Source of the DNA: an uncultured Bacteroidales bacterium
GTDB taxonomy: Bacteria > Bacteroidota > Bacteroidia > Bacteroidales > Bacteroidaceae
NCBI GenBank assembly: GCA_902787555.1
Contig: CADAGO010000003.1
Location: 46,360 to 110,359 of the forward strand
Length of the DNA: 64,000 nucleotides
Direction of reading: 5' to 3'
The translations under genes and the position numbers were made by a program. Shown here in pieces: positions 1-8,354 of the stretch. Within the stretch, counting starts at the first letter, position 1, and each line of letters opens with the position of its first letter. The notes under the pieces were generated by a model, which did no database searches, was not told the DNA's origin, and saw nothing but the letters and a program-made list of their open reading frames with translations.

Positions 1-470
1 GACTTGAAATTGTTGTTCAGGGTCGCATTCGTGAGGTCCTTCATAAAACCTCCGTTACTGCCTATGGAATAACCGTCGCTCGACTCGCCTTGAAACCCTT
101 TCTCTGTGTAGCACGTGAGGGGCTTGAAGTCTTTGCCGTAGGGAAAAATGATAGCACCACGATCGTACATTCTCACTTGGCAGTTCGTGCCGTTTACCGC
201 CTTCTCACCATTAATATAAAGGTGGCTCATCCACGACTTGATGACGGCACTGGGCTTGATGCGCTTGATAATCACTACTGCGTGTGTCGTATTCTCGATG
301 TTCACACTACCTGCTGTAGTGAAAGGTGTTTCATTCGTGATGATATAATCGACATCGTCAGTAATCGTCACAGCCGATGTTACTTGAGCGATGGTTTGCT
401 TCTTATTTGCAGCCGACAGATTGCCTGCCGTCATGAATAGGGCGATAAGGGTGGTAATCAGTAGTCTCAT
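1..470 (-). CDS. Secreted protein of unknown function, N-terminal part only
   Basis: The minus-strand frame is open from an ATG at 470 to the window edge, so only the first 156 or so residues are visible and the C-terminus lies outside. It starts MRLLITTLIALFMTAG, a classic signal peptide ending near NLSAANKK, so the product is exported. The mature part (motifs such as DYIITNETPF and KSWMSHLYING) is rich in beta-branched residues and could be a carbohydrate-active or surface protein, but I do not recognise the family. A TAACTTTG box (minus strand, 517-524) lies about 45 bases upstream and is a plausible -7 element. It diverges from lpxD. Confidence 0.75.
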   Translation of the reverse strand, partial: MRLLITTLIALFMTAGNLSAANKKQTIAQVTSAVTITDDVDYIITNETPFTTAGSVNIENTTHAVVIIKRIKPSAVIKSWMSHLYINGEKAVNGTNCQVRMYDRGAIIFPYGKDFKPLTCYTEKGFQGESSDGYSIGSNGGFMKDLTNATLNNNFK

Positions 471-592
471 CTTTTCCGAGATTTGATGGGGTTTGTAATC
501 CGTTTTCTTGTGAGTGCAAAGTTAGGAAAAATTTGTCAATTATGAATTATTTGTATAAAAAACTAACGCTCAACACTAAAAAAACACTCTTA

Positions 593-626
593 TTGCACTT
601 ACTTCCCCTTTTTTTTCGTATCTTTG
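593..626 (+). promoter_or_regulatory. Promoter of the lpxD-lpxC-lpxA operon
   Basis: TTG at 593-595 and TATCTTTG at 619-626 fit the Bacteroidota sigma-ABfr consensus (TTTG and TAnnTTTG), though the 23-base spacer is slightly long. The box ends 23 bases before the lpxD start. Confidence 0.7.
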
Positions 627-649
627 CAACCTAAAATGTAATTTTGATA

Positions 650-1702
650 ATGGAATTTACAGCAAGCCAAGTTGCGGCATATATCAATGGAACAGTAGAA
701 GGTGACGTGAATGCCGTAATCAACAACTTCGCAAAGATAGAAGAGGGAGTGCCGGGAGCTATCTCGTTTCTCGCCAATCCTCAATACGAACAATACATTT
801 ACGAAACCAAGTCGTCGGTTGTACTTGTCAACGAAGACTTCAAGCCCACACAGCCCGTTGCTGCTACACTTATTCGTGTGAAGAACGCATACGAGGCTGT
901 GAGCCGTCTGTTGCAGCTGTATGAGTCGATGAAGCCAAAGCGTACGGGTATCAGTTCGCTGGCATTTATTGCCGAAACAGCCAAAGTGGGTAAGGATGTG
1001 TATATCGCACCTTTCGTAGCAATAGGCGATAATGCAGAAGTGGGTGATGGCGCAGAACTGCATCCTCATGCCACGATAGGCCCTCGAGCCAAAGTGGGTA
1101 AGAACACCATTATGTACAGCAATAGCGTGGTTTATCACGATTGTGTGGTGGGCAACAACTGTATCCTTCATGCGGGATGTGTCATAGGAGCCGACGGATT
1201 TGGCTTTGCACCTACTGCCGAAGGGTACGAAAAGATACCTCAGATAGGAATCGTCACCATAGAAGATAATGTTGAGATAGGAGCCAACACCTGTATCGAC
1301 CGCTCTACGATGGGCAGCACGATTGTCCGCAAGGGCGTAAAACTCGACAATCTGGTGCAGATAGCCCATAATGTGGAGGTAGGAGCCAATACGGTGATGT
1401 CGGCCCAAGTGGGTGTGGCAGGAAGTGCGAAGGTAGGCGAATGGTGTATGCTTGGCGGACAAGTAGGCGTGGCTGGTCATATCACTCTTGGTGACAAGGT
1501 GTATGCCGGAGCGCAGTCGGGTCTGTCAGGAGGAAGAAAGCTGAAGGAAGGCAATTGCACCGTGATGGGCTATCCGGCTATCGAGCATCAGAACTTCGCA
1601 CGCAGCGCTGCTGCCTATAAGAACCTGCCCAGCCTTGTGAAGCAGGTGAACGAACTACAAAAAGAAATAGACGAATTAAAGAAGATATGCAAAAACAAGT
1701 AA
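650..1702 (+). CDS. lpxD: UDP-3-O-acylglucosamine N-acyltransferase LpxD
   Basis: LpxD adds the second acyl chain to UDP-3-O-acyl-glucosamine in lipid A synthesis, in the cytoplasm. The protein has 350 residues (E. coli about 341): an N-terminal uridine-binding domain to about residue 100, then left-handed beta-helix hexapeptide repeats (for example [16 protein letters not shown]) and a C-terminal helix. The catalytic His is H240 in the motif QIAHNVEVG, equivalent to E. coli H239. I chose ATG at 650; an in-frame TTG at 644 would add only two residues. The 3' end overlaps lpxC by 16 bases, implying translational coupling. Confidence 0.96.
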   Translation: MEFTASQVAAYINGTVEGDVNAVINNFAKIEEGVPGAISFLANPQYEQYIYETKSSVVLVNEDFKPTQPVAATLIRVKNAYEAVSRLLQLYESMKPKRTGISSLAFIAETAKVGKDVYIAPFVAIGDNAEVGDGAELHPHATIGPRAKVGKNTIMYSNSVVYHDCVVGNNCILHAGCVIGADGFGFAPTAEGYEKIPQIGIVTIEDNVEIGANTCIDRSTMGSTIVRKGVKLDNLVQIAHNVEVGANTVMSAQVGVAGSAKVGEWCMLGGQVGVAGHITLGDKVYAGAQSGLSGGRKLKEGNCTVMGYPAIEHQNFARSAAAYKNLPSLVKQVNELQKEIDELKKICKNK

Positions 1703-2586
1703 CCCTGAACGATAGTTTTACGGTAAAAAGTAAAGGACTGCATTCAGGCAAGGTGATTACGGCTACATTCTGTCCAGCCCCCGAGAACTACGGCTACAAG
1801 ATGCAGCGCATCGACCTTGAAGGACGTCCCGTCATAGATTGTCTCGCCGATAAGGTAGTAGAGACGACTCGTGGTACCGTTATCGCAGAAGGAGAAATCA
1901 AAATAAGTACCATAGAACACGCAATGGCAGCTCTCTATGCCTCAGGAATCGATAATTGCCGTATCGAACTCGATGGCCCGGAGATGCCTATCCTTGACGG
2001 CAGTTCATCGGTATTCATACAGAATATCCAACGAGTGGGGCTTAAAGAACAGGATGCCGAGAAGCAATTCAAGACGATTGATAAGGACATCGTGATTGAC
2101 GGTCCCAAAGGTGAACATATCGTGATTAGTCCGGCAGATAAACTCAGTCTGGACATCACCATCGCTTTCGAATCGAAGATGTTGGCAAGCCAGTCAGCTA
2201 CGCTCGATGATATAGCTGATTTCGCTACCGAGGTAGCGTCAGCACGTACATTCGTGTTTGTGAGAGACATCCAGCCCCTTTTCGAGTTGGGTTATATCAA
2301 AGGAGGCGACCTTGATAATGCCATCGTGATCTACGAGAATCAGCAGTCGCAGGAGCGATTGGATAAGTTGGCAGACGAAATAGGTGTTCCTCATATCGAT
2401 GCCACAAAGCTGGGTTATCTGAACCGCCGACCTCTGACTTGGCCCAACGAGATGGCTCGCCATAAGTTGCTCGACATTCTTGGCGACCTTGCGCTTGTAG
2501 GACGTCCGTTGTTGGCTAAAGTGGTGGCTTATAAGCCAGGACACACCATCAACAATAAGGTGGCAAGAGCAATCATTGAAGATTGA
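1687..2586 (+). CDS. lpxC: UDP-3-O-acyl-N-acetylglucosamine deacetylase LpxC, without the FabZ domain
   Basis: LpxC is the zinc deacetylase that commits UDP-acylglucosamine to lipid A synthesis. The expected residues are visible: zinc ligands H78 ([10 protein letters not shown]), H259 and D263 ([10 protein letters not shown]), and catalytic E77 and H286 (KPGHTINNK). In most Bacteroidota LpxC is fused to a C-terminal FabZ dehydratase, giving about 460 residues. Here the protein stops after 299 residues, just past the LpxC core, and only 24 bases separate it from lpxA, so no FabZ remnant exists. The length equals that of stand-alone LpxC (E. coli 305). FabZ must be supplied by another gene, or the fusion was lost. 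Overlaps lpxD by 16 bases. Confidence 0.95.
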   Translation: MQKQVTLNDSFTVKSKGLHSGKVITATFCPAPENYGYKMQRIDLEGRPVIDCLADKVVETTRGTVIAEGEIKISTIEHAMAALYASGIDNCRIELDGPEMPILDGSSSVFIQNIQRVGLKEQDAEKQFKTIDKDIVIDGPKGEHIVISPADKLSLDITIAFESKMLASQSATLDDIADFATEVASARTFVFVRDIQPLFELGYIKGGDLDNAIVIYENQQSQERLDKLADEIGVPHIDATKLGYLNRRPLTWPNEMARHKLLDILGDLALVGRPLLAKVVAYKPGHTINNKVARAIIED

Positions 2587-2610
2587 ACGTTTTAGATTTA
2601 GATAAGATAT

Positions 2611-3384
2611 ATGTCAAAAATCAGTCCATTAGCATTTATAGATCCAGAGGCAAAGATTGGTGAAAACTGCACCATCGGTCCTTTCTGCTTCATCGATAAG
2701 GGAGTAGAAATAGGCGATAACAACGAACTGATGAACAGCGTGACCTTGTTGAGAGGTACTGTTATCGGCAACGGAAACATCTTCTTCCCAGGAGCCGTCA
2801 TCGGGGCTATTCCTCAGGATATGAAGTTCAAAGGAGAAGATTCCTTGGTTGTCATAGGCGACAATAACAAGATACGCGAGAATGTGACCATTCATCGCGG
2901 TACAGCCAGCAAGGGTGTCACGAAGGTGGGTAACAACAATCTCATTATGGAGAACGCCCATATCGCTCACGACTGCGAGTTTGGTAGCGGTATCATCATG
3001 GGTAACTCTACGAAGTTGGCAGGCGAAGTGATTGTTGATGATAATGCTATCATCAGCGCAACCGTTTTGGTACATCAGTTCTGCCGCATCGGAGGCTACA
3101 CGATGGTTCAGGGAGGAACTCGCACCAGTATGGATATTCCGCCGTTCGTTATCGCAGCTCGCGAGCCGGTTGCCTATTGCGGCATCAATCTCGTAGGTCT
3201 GCGTCGTCGCAATTTCTCAACCGAACTCATCAGCGACATCCACAATGCCTATCGCATCATCTACAACAGCAACCTCCGCATTACCGAGGCGCTGCAGCAG
3301 ATACGTGAAACCATCAATGTGGGACCAGAGGTGCAGTACGTGATTGATTTCGTAGGCAACTCCCGCCGAGGAATCATCCGTTGA
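2611..3384 (+). CDS. lpxA: UDP-N-acetylglucosamine O-acyltransferase LpxA
   Basis: LpxA transfers a 3-hydroxyacyl chain from ACP to UDP-GlcNAc, the first step of lipid A synthesis. The 257-residue protein matches the family length (E. coli 262). It has the left-handed beta-helix of hexapeptide repeats from residue 5 to about 180, the catalytic His H120 in ENAHIAHDC (E. coli H125), and the C-terminal helical part (GLRRRNFS onward). It is the third gene of lpxD-lpxC-lpxA, 24 bases after lpxC. The gene order is the usual one for the phylum apart from the missing fabZ. Confidence 0.96.
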   Translation: MSKISPLAFIDPEAKIGENCTIGPFCFIDKGVEIGDNNELMNSVTLLRGTVIGNGNIFFPGAVIGAIPQDMKFKGEDSLVVIGDNNKIRENVTIHRGTASKGVTKVGNNNLIMENAHIAHDCEFGSGIIMGNSTKLAGEVIVDDNAIISATVLVHQFCRIGGYTMVQGGTRTSMDIPPFVIAAREPVAYCGINLVGLRRRNFSTELISDIHNAYRIIYNSNLRITEALQQIRETINVGPEVQYVIDFVGNSRRGIIR

Positions 3385-3420
3385 CAATTCATAATGCATA
3401 ATTCATAATGCATAATTGAA
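3384..3420. repeat. Intergenic 7-bp microrepeat (ATTCATA/ATGCATA)
   Basis: About five consecutive 7-mers alternating ATTCATA and ATGCATA follow the lpxA stop. Similar blocks with other 7-mers occur at 6016-6045, 6845-6877, 22944-22984, 54935-54958 and 56095-56178. Confidence 0.7.
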
Positions 3421-3490
3421 ATGAACGAATAGAGAAATAAACAAATTATAATAATAGTCAATCGTAAATTGTAAAATAGTAAGTTAGACT

Positions 3491-4039
3491 ATGATTTACC
3501 GATTTATTATCATCTCCGACGAAGTCGATGACTTCATGCGCGAGATTCAAATAGATGCCGATGCAACATTCCTTGATTTCCACAAGGCAATTCAGCAGGC
3601 TTGCGACTACAAAGATGGTGAGATGACATCATTTACCATCTGTGAGAACGGCTGGGAAAAATGTCAGGAAATCACACTTGAGGAGATGGATACCGACAGC
3701 GATCAGGATTCATACGTGATGGCAGATACCCATATAGGAGATATGGTGGAGGAAGAGCGCCAGCATCTGCTCTATACCTTCGACCCTCTTGCCGACCGTT
3801 GTTTCTTCATCGAACTGGCAGAAATCATTACAGGTAAGTCGCTCAAAGCACCCAAGGTGACACGCAAGATGGGTGAGGCTCCTCAGCAGACACTCGACTT
3901 CGACGAACTCTTTGCCCGTAATCCTATCGAAAGCTCGTCCGACCTTGACGATGATGACGATATGTTCGGCGATGGTATCGACGATGAGGAGATAGGACTT
4001 GAAGGTTTGGAAATCAGTGACGGCAACCCCTATGACTAA
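3491..4039 (+). CDS. pRiA4b ORF-3-like (IS1096 TnpR-like fold) protein
   Basis: A 182-residue acidic protein. The N-terminal 110 residues ([19 protein letters not shown], then FTICENGW and [18 protein letters not shown]) resemble the plasmid pRiA4b ORF-3 / IS1096 passenger TnpR family, a small alpha-beta fold of unknown function. The C-terminal 50 residues are very acidic (runs of Asp, then [11 protein letters not shown]). In Bacteroidota this gene is a chromosomal housekeeping neighbour, and no transposase is present, so a mobile-element role is unlikely. Its end overlaps the miaA start by 8 bases, suggesting coupled translation. Confidence 0.8.
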   Translation: MIYRFIIISDEVDDFMREIQIDADATFLDFHKAIQQACDYKDGEMTSFTICENGWEKCQEITLEEMDTDSDQDSYVMADTHIGDMVEEERQHLLYTFDPLADRCFFIELAEIITGKSLKAPKVTRKMGEAPQQTLDFDELFARNPIESSSDLDDDDDMFGDGIDDEEIGLEGLEISDGNPYD

Positions 4040-4994
4040 TACACTTGTTGTTCTTCTGGGACCGACCGCAGTAGGAAAGACAGAGCTTAGCATACGACTT
4101 GCTAAGCTCTTGTCATGTGATATCATCTCAGCCGATTCGCGTCAGATCTATCAGCAGATAGATATCGGGACAGCCAAGCCTACGAAGGAAGAACAGCAAG
4201 AGGTGCGGCATCATTTCATCGACATCCTGCCTCTCGACCAGTATTATAGTGCTGCTCAGTATGAGGCAGATGCACTCCAGCTGATTACATCGGCATTCAA
4301 TTGTCAGAGTCGTCAGTTCTCTTCTCCAAAGGAGCAGGGAGCAGGGGTTTGTCAGCTGATGGTGGGTGGAAGCATGATGTATATAGATGCAGTTACCAAA
4401 GGTATCGACGACATTCCAACCATTGAGGACGATACACGTGCGATGATGCGCCATAAGTTCGAGACTGAAGGACTCGATGCCCTGTGTGCCGAGTTGCGTC
4501 TGCTCGACCCCGAGTACTACGACTTGGTCGATAAGAAGAACCATAAGCGTATTGTTCATGCACTTGAAATCTGTTACCAGACAGGGCGCACCTATACCTC
4601 TTTCCGTAAGAACCAAGCCAAATCACGTCCGTTCCGTATCGTCAAGATAGGTCTGAGACGAGAGCGTGCGAACCTGTTTCAGCGTATCAACCAGCGCGTC
4701 GACCTGATGATGCAGCAAGGCCTGATGGACGAAGCCCAGCGCCTGTATCCGCTTCGCCATCTCAATTCGCTCAATACGGTGGGCTATAAGGAACTGTTCA
4801 AGGTGATCGAGGGTGAGTGGAAACTTCCGATGGCAGTCGAGCGCATCAAGAAGAATACGCGCGTCTATGCCAAGAAGCAGATGACCTGGTTTGCCCACGA
4901 TGCTGAGATTCACTGGATAGATGTCGACAAATGGCCCGTAGAACAGCAAATCCAACAAATTTGTGACTTGCTGGAATCAAAAGCGGAAGAATAG
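4032..4994 (+). CDS. miaA: tRNA dimethylallyltransferase MiaA
   Basis: MiaA attaches a dimethylallyl group to A37 of tRNAs reading UNN codons. The 320-residue product carries the P-loop GPTAVGKT (residues 10-17), ISADSRQIY with the catalytic Asp, DIGTAKP, and the C-terminal [15 protein letters not shown]. The ATG at 4032 overlaps the previous gene by 8 bases and puts the P-loop at the usual distance from the start; an upstream in-frame TTG at 3999 would add an implausible tail. Residues about 90-105 (around [11 protein letters not shown]) look like an extra in-frame loop, possibly from a GC-rich intergenic repeat (the bases read CTCC AAA GGAG). No terminator for this gene is obvious. Confidence 0.95.
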   Translation: MTNTLVVLLGPTAVGKTELSIRLAKLLSCDIISADSRQIYQQIDIGTAKPTKEEQQEVRHHFIDILPLDQYYSAAQYEADALQLITSAFNCQSRQFSSPKEQGAGVCQLMVGGSMMYIDAVTKGIDDIPTIEDDTRAMMRHKFETEGLDALCAELRLLDPEYYDLVDKKNHKRIVHALEICYQTGRTYTSFRKNQAKSRPFRIVKIGLRRERANLFQRINQRVDLMMQQGLMDEAQRLYPLRHLNSLNTVGYKELFKVIEGEWKLPMAVERIKKNTRVYAKKQMTWFAHDAEIHWIDVDKWPVEQQIQQICDLLESKAEE

Positions 4995-5046
4995 ACGGAA
5001 AAACTTGTGCAAGATGATACGATTATCTATGATATGTTTTACGCTA

Positions 5047-5083
5047 TAAATTAAAATGACTATCTTTGCACAAAGATAGTCAT
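5047..5083 (-). terminator. Terminator of tRNA-Thr
   Basis: The bases 5056-5083 form a perfect inverted repeat (13-base arms ATGACTATCTTTG around a CA centre). Read on the minus strand it follows the tRNA by 7 bases and is followed by TTTTAATTT, a good intrinsic terminator. The arms also contain TATCTTTG on both strands, so a promoter role cannot be excluded by sequence alone. Confidence 0.75.
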
Positions 5084-5090
5084 CCTTAGA

Positions 5091-5162
<72 letters not shown>

Positions 5163-5183
5163 AATGTTTTCATTTTCGGGATG

Positions 5184-5191
5184 CAAAGTTA
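5184..5191 (-). promoter_or_regulatory. -7 box for tRNA-Thr
   Basis: TAACTTTG on the minus strand, about 20 bases before the tRNA 5' end. No clear TTTG at the -33 distance. Confidence 0.6.
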
Positions 5192-5260
5192 CAAAAAAAA
5201 ATGAATAGGGATAAGTGAAAAGTAAAAAAACTTGATTATACAACCCAAATTTGTTTAGAA

Positions 5261-6013
5261 ATGAGGATTTCTTTCATACTCTGTCTGCTTCTTGCGACAT
5301 CAATAATCACCCAGGCGCAGAAATACGAACTGCCCAAACCCCTGAATCGGACCGACGAGAAGACGCTGGTTCACGAAGGCTATACCTGCTCTTTCAACAC
5401 CTCGCGCCTCACGCCTACGTATGTTGCCTGGTGCCTGACTCGCGAGCGTGTGAACGGTAAGGTCAAACGTACCAATTTCTTTGATGTCGACCCTTCTGTC
5501 GAAAGCCGCTATCAGGTGAGGCATAGCGACTATTCGGGTACACGCTTCGATCGTGGACACATGTGCCCTGCTGCCGACAACCAGCATAGCCAGAAAGCGA
5601 TGGTGGAGTGTTTCTACATGACCAATATGTGTCCTCAGCGTCATGCCCTCAATTCGGGTGCGTGGAACGACCTCGAGATTCAATGCCGCTCATGGGCACG
5701 CAACTATGGAAGGGTGTATATCTGTTCTGGGCCCATCTACGACAAGAAACCTTATCAGACCATAGGCAACCGCAGAAGTTGCCGTATTGCTGTGCCCGAC
5801 CGCTTCTTTAAGGTCGTACTGATGGTAGGCAGGCAGACCAAGGCCATCGGATTTATCTATCCGAACGGTTCTGCCAATAAAGAGATGCGCAGTTATGCCG
5901 TAAGTGTGGATAAGGTGGAGCAGGTCACAGGACTGAATTTCTTCTACCTGTTGGACGATAAGATAGAGAATCAGATTGAGAAAGAATGTAAACCAAGTGC
6001 ATGGGGAATATAA
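5261..6013 (+). CDS. Secreted DNA/RNA non-specific endonuclease
   Basis: A 250-residue member of the NUC1 / DNA-RNA non-specific endonuclease family (beta-beta-alpha metal fold). An N-terminal signal peptide (MRISFILCLLLATSIITQAQ) sends it to the periplasm or outside. The catalytic motif DRGH occupies residues 97-100 (H100 the general base), and the metal-binding Asn is N122 in YMTNMCPQ. Such enzymes probably salvage nucleotides from extracellular DNA. It lies 38 bases upstream of pyrK and may share its transcript, although a 7-bp microrepeat separates them. Confidence 0.92.
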   Translation: MRISFILCLLLATSIITQAQKYELPKPLNRTDEKTLVHEGYTCSFNTSRLTPTYVAWCLTRERVNGKVKRTNFFDVDPSVESRYQVRHSDYSGTRFDRGHMCPAADNQHSQKAMVECFYMTNMCPQRHALNSGAWNDLEIQCRSWARNYGRVYICSGPIYDKKPYQTIGNRRSCRIAVPDRFFKVVLMVGRQTKAIGFIYPNGSANKEMRSYAVSVDKVEQVTGLNFFYLLDDKIENQIEKECKPSAWGI

Positions 6014-6015
6014 TA

Positions 6016-6045
6016 ATTGACAATTGACAATTGATAATTGACATT
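6016..6045. repeat. Intergenic 7-bp microrepeat (ATTGACA)
   Basis: Four tandem 7-mers of ATTGACA (one reads ATTGATA) fill the gap between the nuclease stop and pyrK. Confidence 0.7.
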
Positions 6046-6051
6046 CGATAG

Positions 6052-6843
6052 ATGAAACAATGTAAAGACTTAAAGATAGTAGCCGTAGAGCATCCCAACC
6101 AAGGGTATGTGCTGCTGAAGCTGACGGATGCCGAGCCGCTCCCAGAAATCCGGGCGGGTCAGTTCGTTGAGATAAAGGTGGACAACAGCCCTTCGACCTT
6201 CCTGCGTCGGCCCATCTCCGTGAATTTCGTCGATGAGGCTCGCAACGAACTGTGGCTGTTGATTCAGATAGTAGGGGAGGGCACTCGTCATTTGGCACGC
6301 CTTCAGGCAGGCGACTCGCTCAATGTGCTGTTTCCCTTAGGAAATGGTTTCACGCCAGGTGCGGCAGGCGAGCGTGTGTTGCTGGTCGGTGGAGGCGTAG
6401 GCATCGCTCCATTGTTGCAGTATGCCAAGCAGCTTCGCCAGGCAGGAGCTACACCTTATTTATTATTAGGGGGACGCTCAGCCGGCAATCTCCTGCAGTT
6501 AGACCTCTTCCGTCAGTATGGTGAGGTGTATGTGACCACCGAAGACGGCTCGATGGGCGAGCAAGGATTCGTCACCAACTCTTCACTCCTAAACCTCTCC
6601 CCCTCGGGGGAGTCGGAGAGGGGCTCTTTCCAACGCATCTCCTGTTGCGGTCCAAAACCCATGATGCAGGCAGTAGCCCGTTGGGCAAAACAGCATCAGG
6701 TGCGCTGCGAAGTATCGTTGGAAAACCTCATGGCATGTGGTCTCGGAGCCTGCCTCTGTTGTGTGGAAAAGACCGTACGAGGCAATGTGTGTGTATGTAA
6801 AGAAGGACCAGTGTTTGATATCGAAGCGTTAACGTGGTCCTAA
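6052..6843 (+). CDS. pyrK: Dihydroorotate dehydrogenase B electron-transfer subunit PyrK
   Basis: PyrK carries FAD and a [2Fe-2S] cluster and passes electrons from PyrD to NAD+ in pyrimidine synthesis. The 263-residue protein has the FAD-binding barrel (LRRPISVNF), the NAD-binding motif (LVGGGVGIAPLL), CGPKPMM, and the cluster cysteines near the C-terminus (ACGLGACLCC then CVC). Between TTEDGSMGEQGFVT and CCGPKPMM it contains an extra segment (NLSPSGESERG) encoded by a GC-rich palindrome typical of intergenic repeats in this window. The reading frame is kept, so the protein may still work. pyrD follows after 36 bases. Confidence 0.94.
   Translation: MKQCKDLKIVAVEHPNQGYVLLKLTDAEPLPEIRAGQFVEIKVDNSPSTFLRRPISVNFVDEARNELWLLIQIVGEGTRHLARLQAGDSLNVLFPLGNGFTPGAAGERVLLVGGGVGIAPLLQYAKQLRQAGATPYLLLGGRSAGNLLQLDLFRQYGEVYVTTEDGSMGEQGFVTNSSLLNLSPSGESERGSFQRISCCGPKPMMQAVARWAKQHQVRCEVSLENLMACGLGACLCCVEKTVRGNVCVCKEGPVFDIEALTWS
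6594..6622. repeat. GC-rich palindromic repeat inside pyrK
   Basis: Nested inverted repeat: outer arms CCTCTCC and GGAGAGG around CCCTCGGGGG. Its reverse complement nearly matches the intergenic block at 56703-56730 (shared core CTCCGACTCCCCCT); related palindromes lie at 24437-24451, 54966-54993 and 56948-56970. Confidence 0.7.
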
Positions 6844-6844
6844 T

Positions 6845-6877
6845 TGTGAATTATGCATTATGCATTATGAATTAAAA
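6845..6877. repeat. Intergenic 7-bp microrepeat (ATTATGC/ATTATGA)
   Basis: Tandem 7-mers ATTATGC, ATTATGC, ATTATGA between pyrK and pyrD; they are the complement of the set at 3384-3420. Confidence 0.65.
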
Positions 6878-6879
6878 TT

Positions 6880-7788
6880 ATGGCAGATATAAGAACAACG
6901 ATAGCAGGATTGCAGATGGTCAATCCTGTGATGACGGCTTCCGGTACGTTTGGATACGGCATTGAGTTTGCCGATTTAGTCGACCTGTCTCAGATAGGTG
7001 GAATCATCATGAAGGGCACCACCCTCCAGCCGCGCGAAGGCAACGACTATCCGCGTATGGCAGAGACCGCCAGCGGAATGCTCAACTGTGTAGGTTTGCA
7101 AAACAAGGGGGTGGACTATTTCTGTCAGCACATCTATCCACAAGTGAAGGACATCCCGTCCAATATGATTGTCAACGTGTCGGGCAGCAGTCCCGACGAT
7201 TATGCCGAATGTGCAGCCCGCATCAATCAGCTGGACAATATACCAGCCATCGAGCTCAACATCTCCTGCCCCAACGTCAAGCAAGGCGGAATGGCGTTCG
7301 GAGTCACTACAGAAGGAGCCAGTCAGGTGGTCCGTGCGGTACGCCGTGCCTACGACAAGACCCTCATCGTGAAGCTCTCGCCCAATGTCACCAACATCGC
7401 CGATATCGCCCGTAGTGTGGAAGATGCAGGAGCCGATGCCGTCAGCCTCATCAACACCCTGATGGGTATGGCAGTCGATATCGAGCGACGCAAGCCCCGT
7501 CTGTCCATCAACACCGGTGGACTGAGTGGCCCAGCTGTCAAACCAGTCGCAGTACGTTGTGTGTGGCAGGTTGCCAAGGCAGTCCAGATACCGGTAATCG
7601 GTCTCGGAGGCATCATGACAGCCGAAGACGCCATCGAGTTCTTCATGGTAGGCGCATCAGCCATCGAGATAGGAACAGGCAACTTCATCGACCCAGCCAT
7701 CAGCGTGAAGGTGGCACAAGGCATCAGCGACTGGCTCGACCGTCATGGCTGCAAATCATTACAGGAAATTGTGGGTATCATCAGTTAA
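6880..7788 (+). CDS. pyrD: Dihydroorotate dehydrogenase, class 1B catalytic subunit PyrD
   Basis: PyrD oxidises dihydroorotate to orotate and works as a complex with PyrK. The 302-residue TIM barrel shows the class 1 signature: substrate loop around NVSGSS, active-site C130 in ELNISCPNV, the FMN phosphate site (VIGLGGIMT), and [13 protein letters not shown] near the end. A catalytic Cys rather than Ser, together with the adjacent pyrK, identifies class 1B. carB, another pyrimidine gene, lies far away at 51.7 kb. Confidence 0.96.
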   Translation: MADIRTTIAGLQMVNPVMTASGTFGYGIEFADLVDLSQIGGIIMKGTTLQPREGNDYPRMAETASGMLNCVGLQNKGVDYFCQHIYPQVKDIPSNMIVNVSGSSPDDYAECAARINQLDNIPAIELNISCPNVKQGGMAFGVTTEGASQVVRAVRRAYDKTLIVKLSPNVTNIADIARSVEDAGADAVSLINTLMGMAVDIERRKPRLSINTGGLSGPAVKPVAVRCVWQVAKAVQIPVIGLGGIMTAEDAIEFFMVGASAIEIGTGNFIDPAISVKVAQGISDWLDRHGCKSLQEIVGIIS

Positions 7789-7874
7789 CCAGCACCCCAG
7801 AAACTTGGCCCTAGAGACCATCTATCAAATAATTATAAAAGTTTATTATACCATTCTTAATTAGTTAATTTCGT

Positions 7875-8342
7875 ATGAAAGAAAAAATGTTATCTGTATT
7901 GCTCTTTGCTTTGTTGGGTGTTCTGCCCACATTTGCCAGTTCTTCACTTCTGATACATCTGAAAGATAGCACCGTTATTGTATGCAGTCTGGCTAAGGAA
8001 CCGCAGATGTCGTTTGGTAAGAAGACCATCACGTTGTCTTCGCTTGCAGGCACAGTGGGTCAATGGAACTTTACCGATGTGGAGTCGTGGAGTTTTGGCG
8101 ATATTGAAGATTCAATCGATGAGCTGAAAGGCGAGAATGCCCAGATTCGAATCGAGGGTGGCAACCTCACGATTGCCGGGAACAAAGCCAAGAACGTGGC
8201 AATCTATGACTTGAGTGGACGATTGAGAACTCCTTCACTCGATACAGCCGGCAACAAAACCACAATCAGTCTAAGCGGATTGACCAAGGGCACCTATGTG
8301 CTGAAAGTAGGCAAATCATCCGTTAAATTTATGGTGAAGTAA
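7875..8342 (+). CDS. Small secreted protein with a T9SS-like C-terminal tail
   Basis: A 155-residue protein with a signal peptide (MLSVLLFALLGVLPTFA, either from the first Met or from M5). The C-terminal 50 residues (NVAIYDLSGRL, then ISLSGLTKGTYVLKVG and SVKFMVK) look like the beta-sandwich tail that directs proteins to type IX secretion and surface attachment. The middle shares the SFxDVESWSF style of Bacteroidales surface-protein leader regions. Function unknown. It precedes two large secreted beta-helix proteins by 12 bases and is probably in one operon with them. Confidence 0.75.
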   Translation: MKEKMLSVLLFALLGVLPTFASSSLLIHLKDSTVIVCSLAKEPQMSFGKKTITLSSLAGTVGQWNFTDVESWSFGDIEDSIDELKGENAQIRIEGGNLTIAGNKAKNVAIYDLSGRLRTPSLDTAGNKTTISLSGLTKGTYVLKVGKSSVKFMVK

Positions 8343-8354
8343 ACGAGCAGACAA

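Noticed and set aside
90-440. A 116-codon plus-strand frame at the left edge
   Set aside because: The opposite strand carries a clear signal-peptide protein over the same bases with an ATG and promoter-like box.
599-1480. A long minus-strand frame opposite lpxD
   Set aside because: It is a codon-bias shadow of lpxD with cysteine/histidine-rich nonsense sequence and no promoter; similar shadows lie opposite other strong genes.
3491-4039. IS1096-type mobile element
   Set aside because: The protein shares a fold name with an IS passenger, but there is no transposase, no terminal repeats, and it overlaps miaA like a housekeeping gene.
5056-5083. Divergent promoters in the perfect palindrome containing TATCTTTG on both strands
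   Set aside because: Position after the tRNA and the T-rich run on the minus strand fit a terminator better; no -33 element at the right distance.
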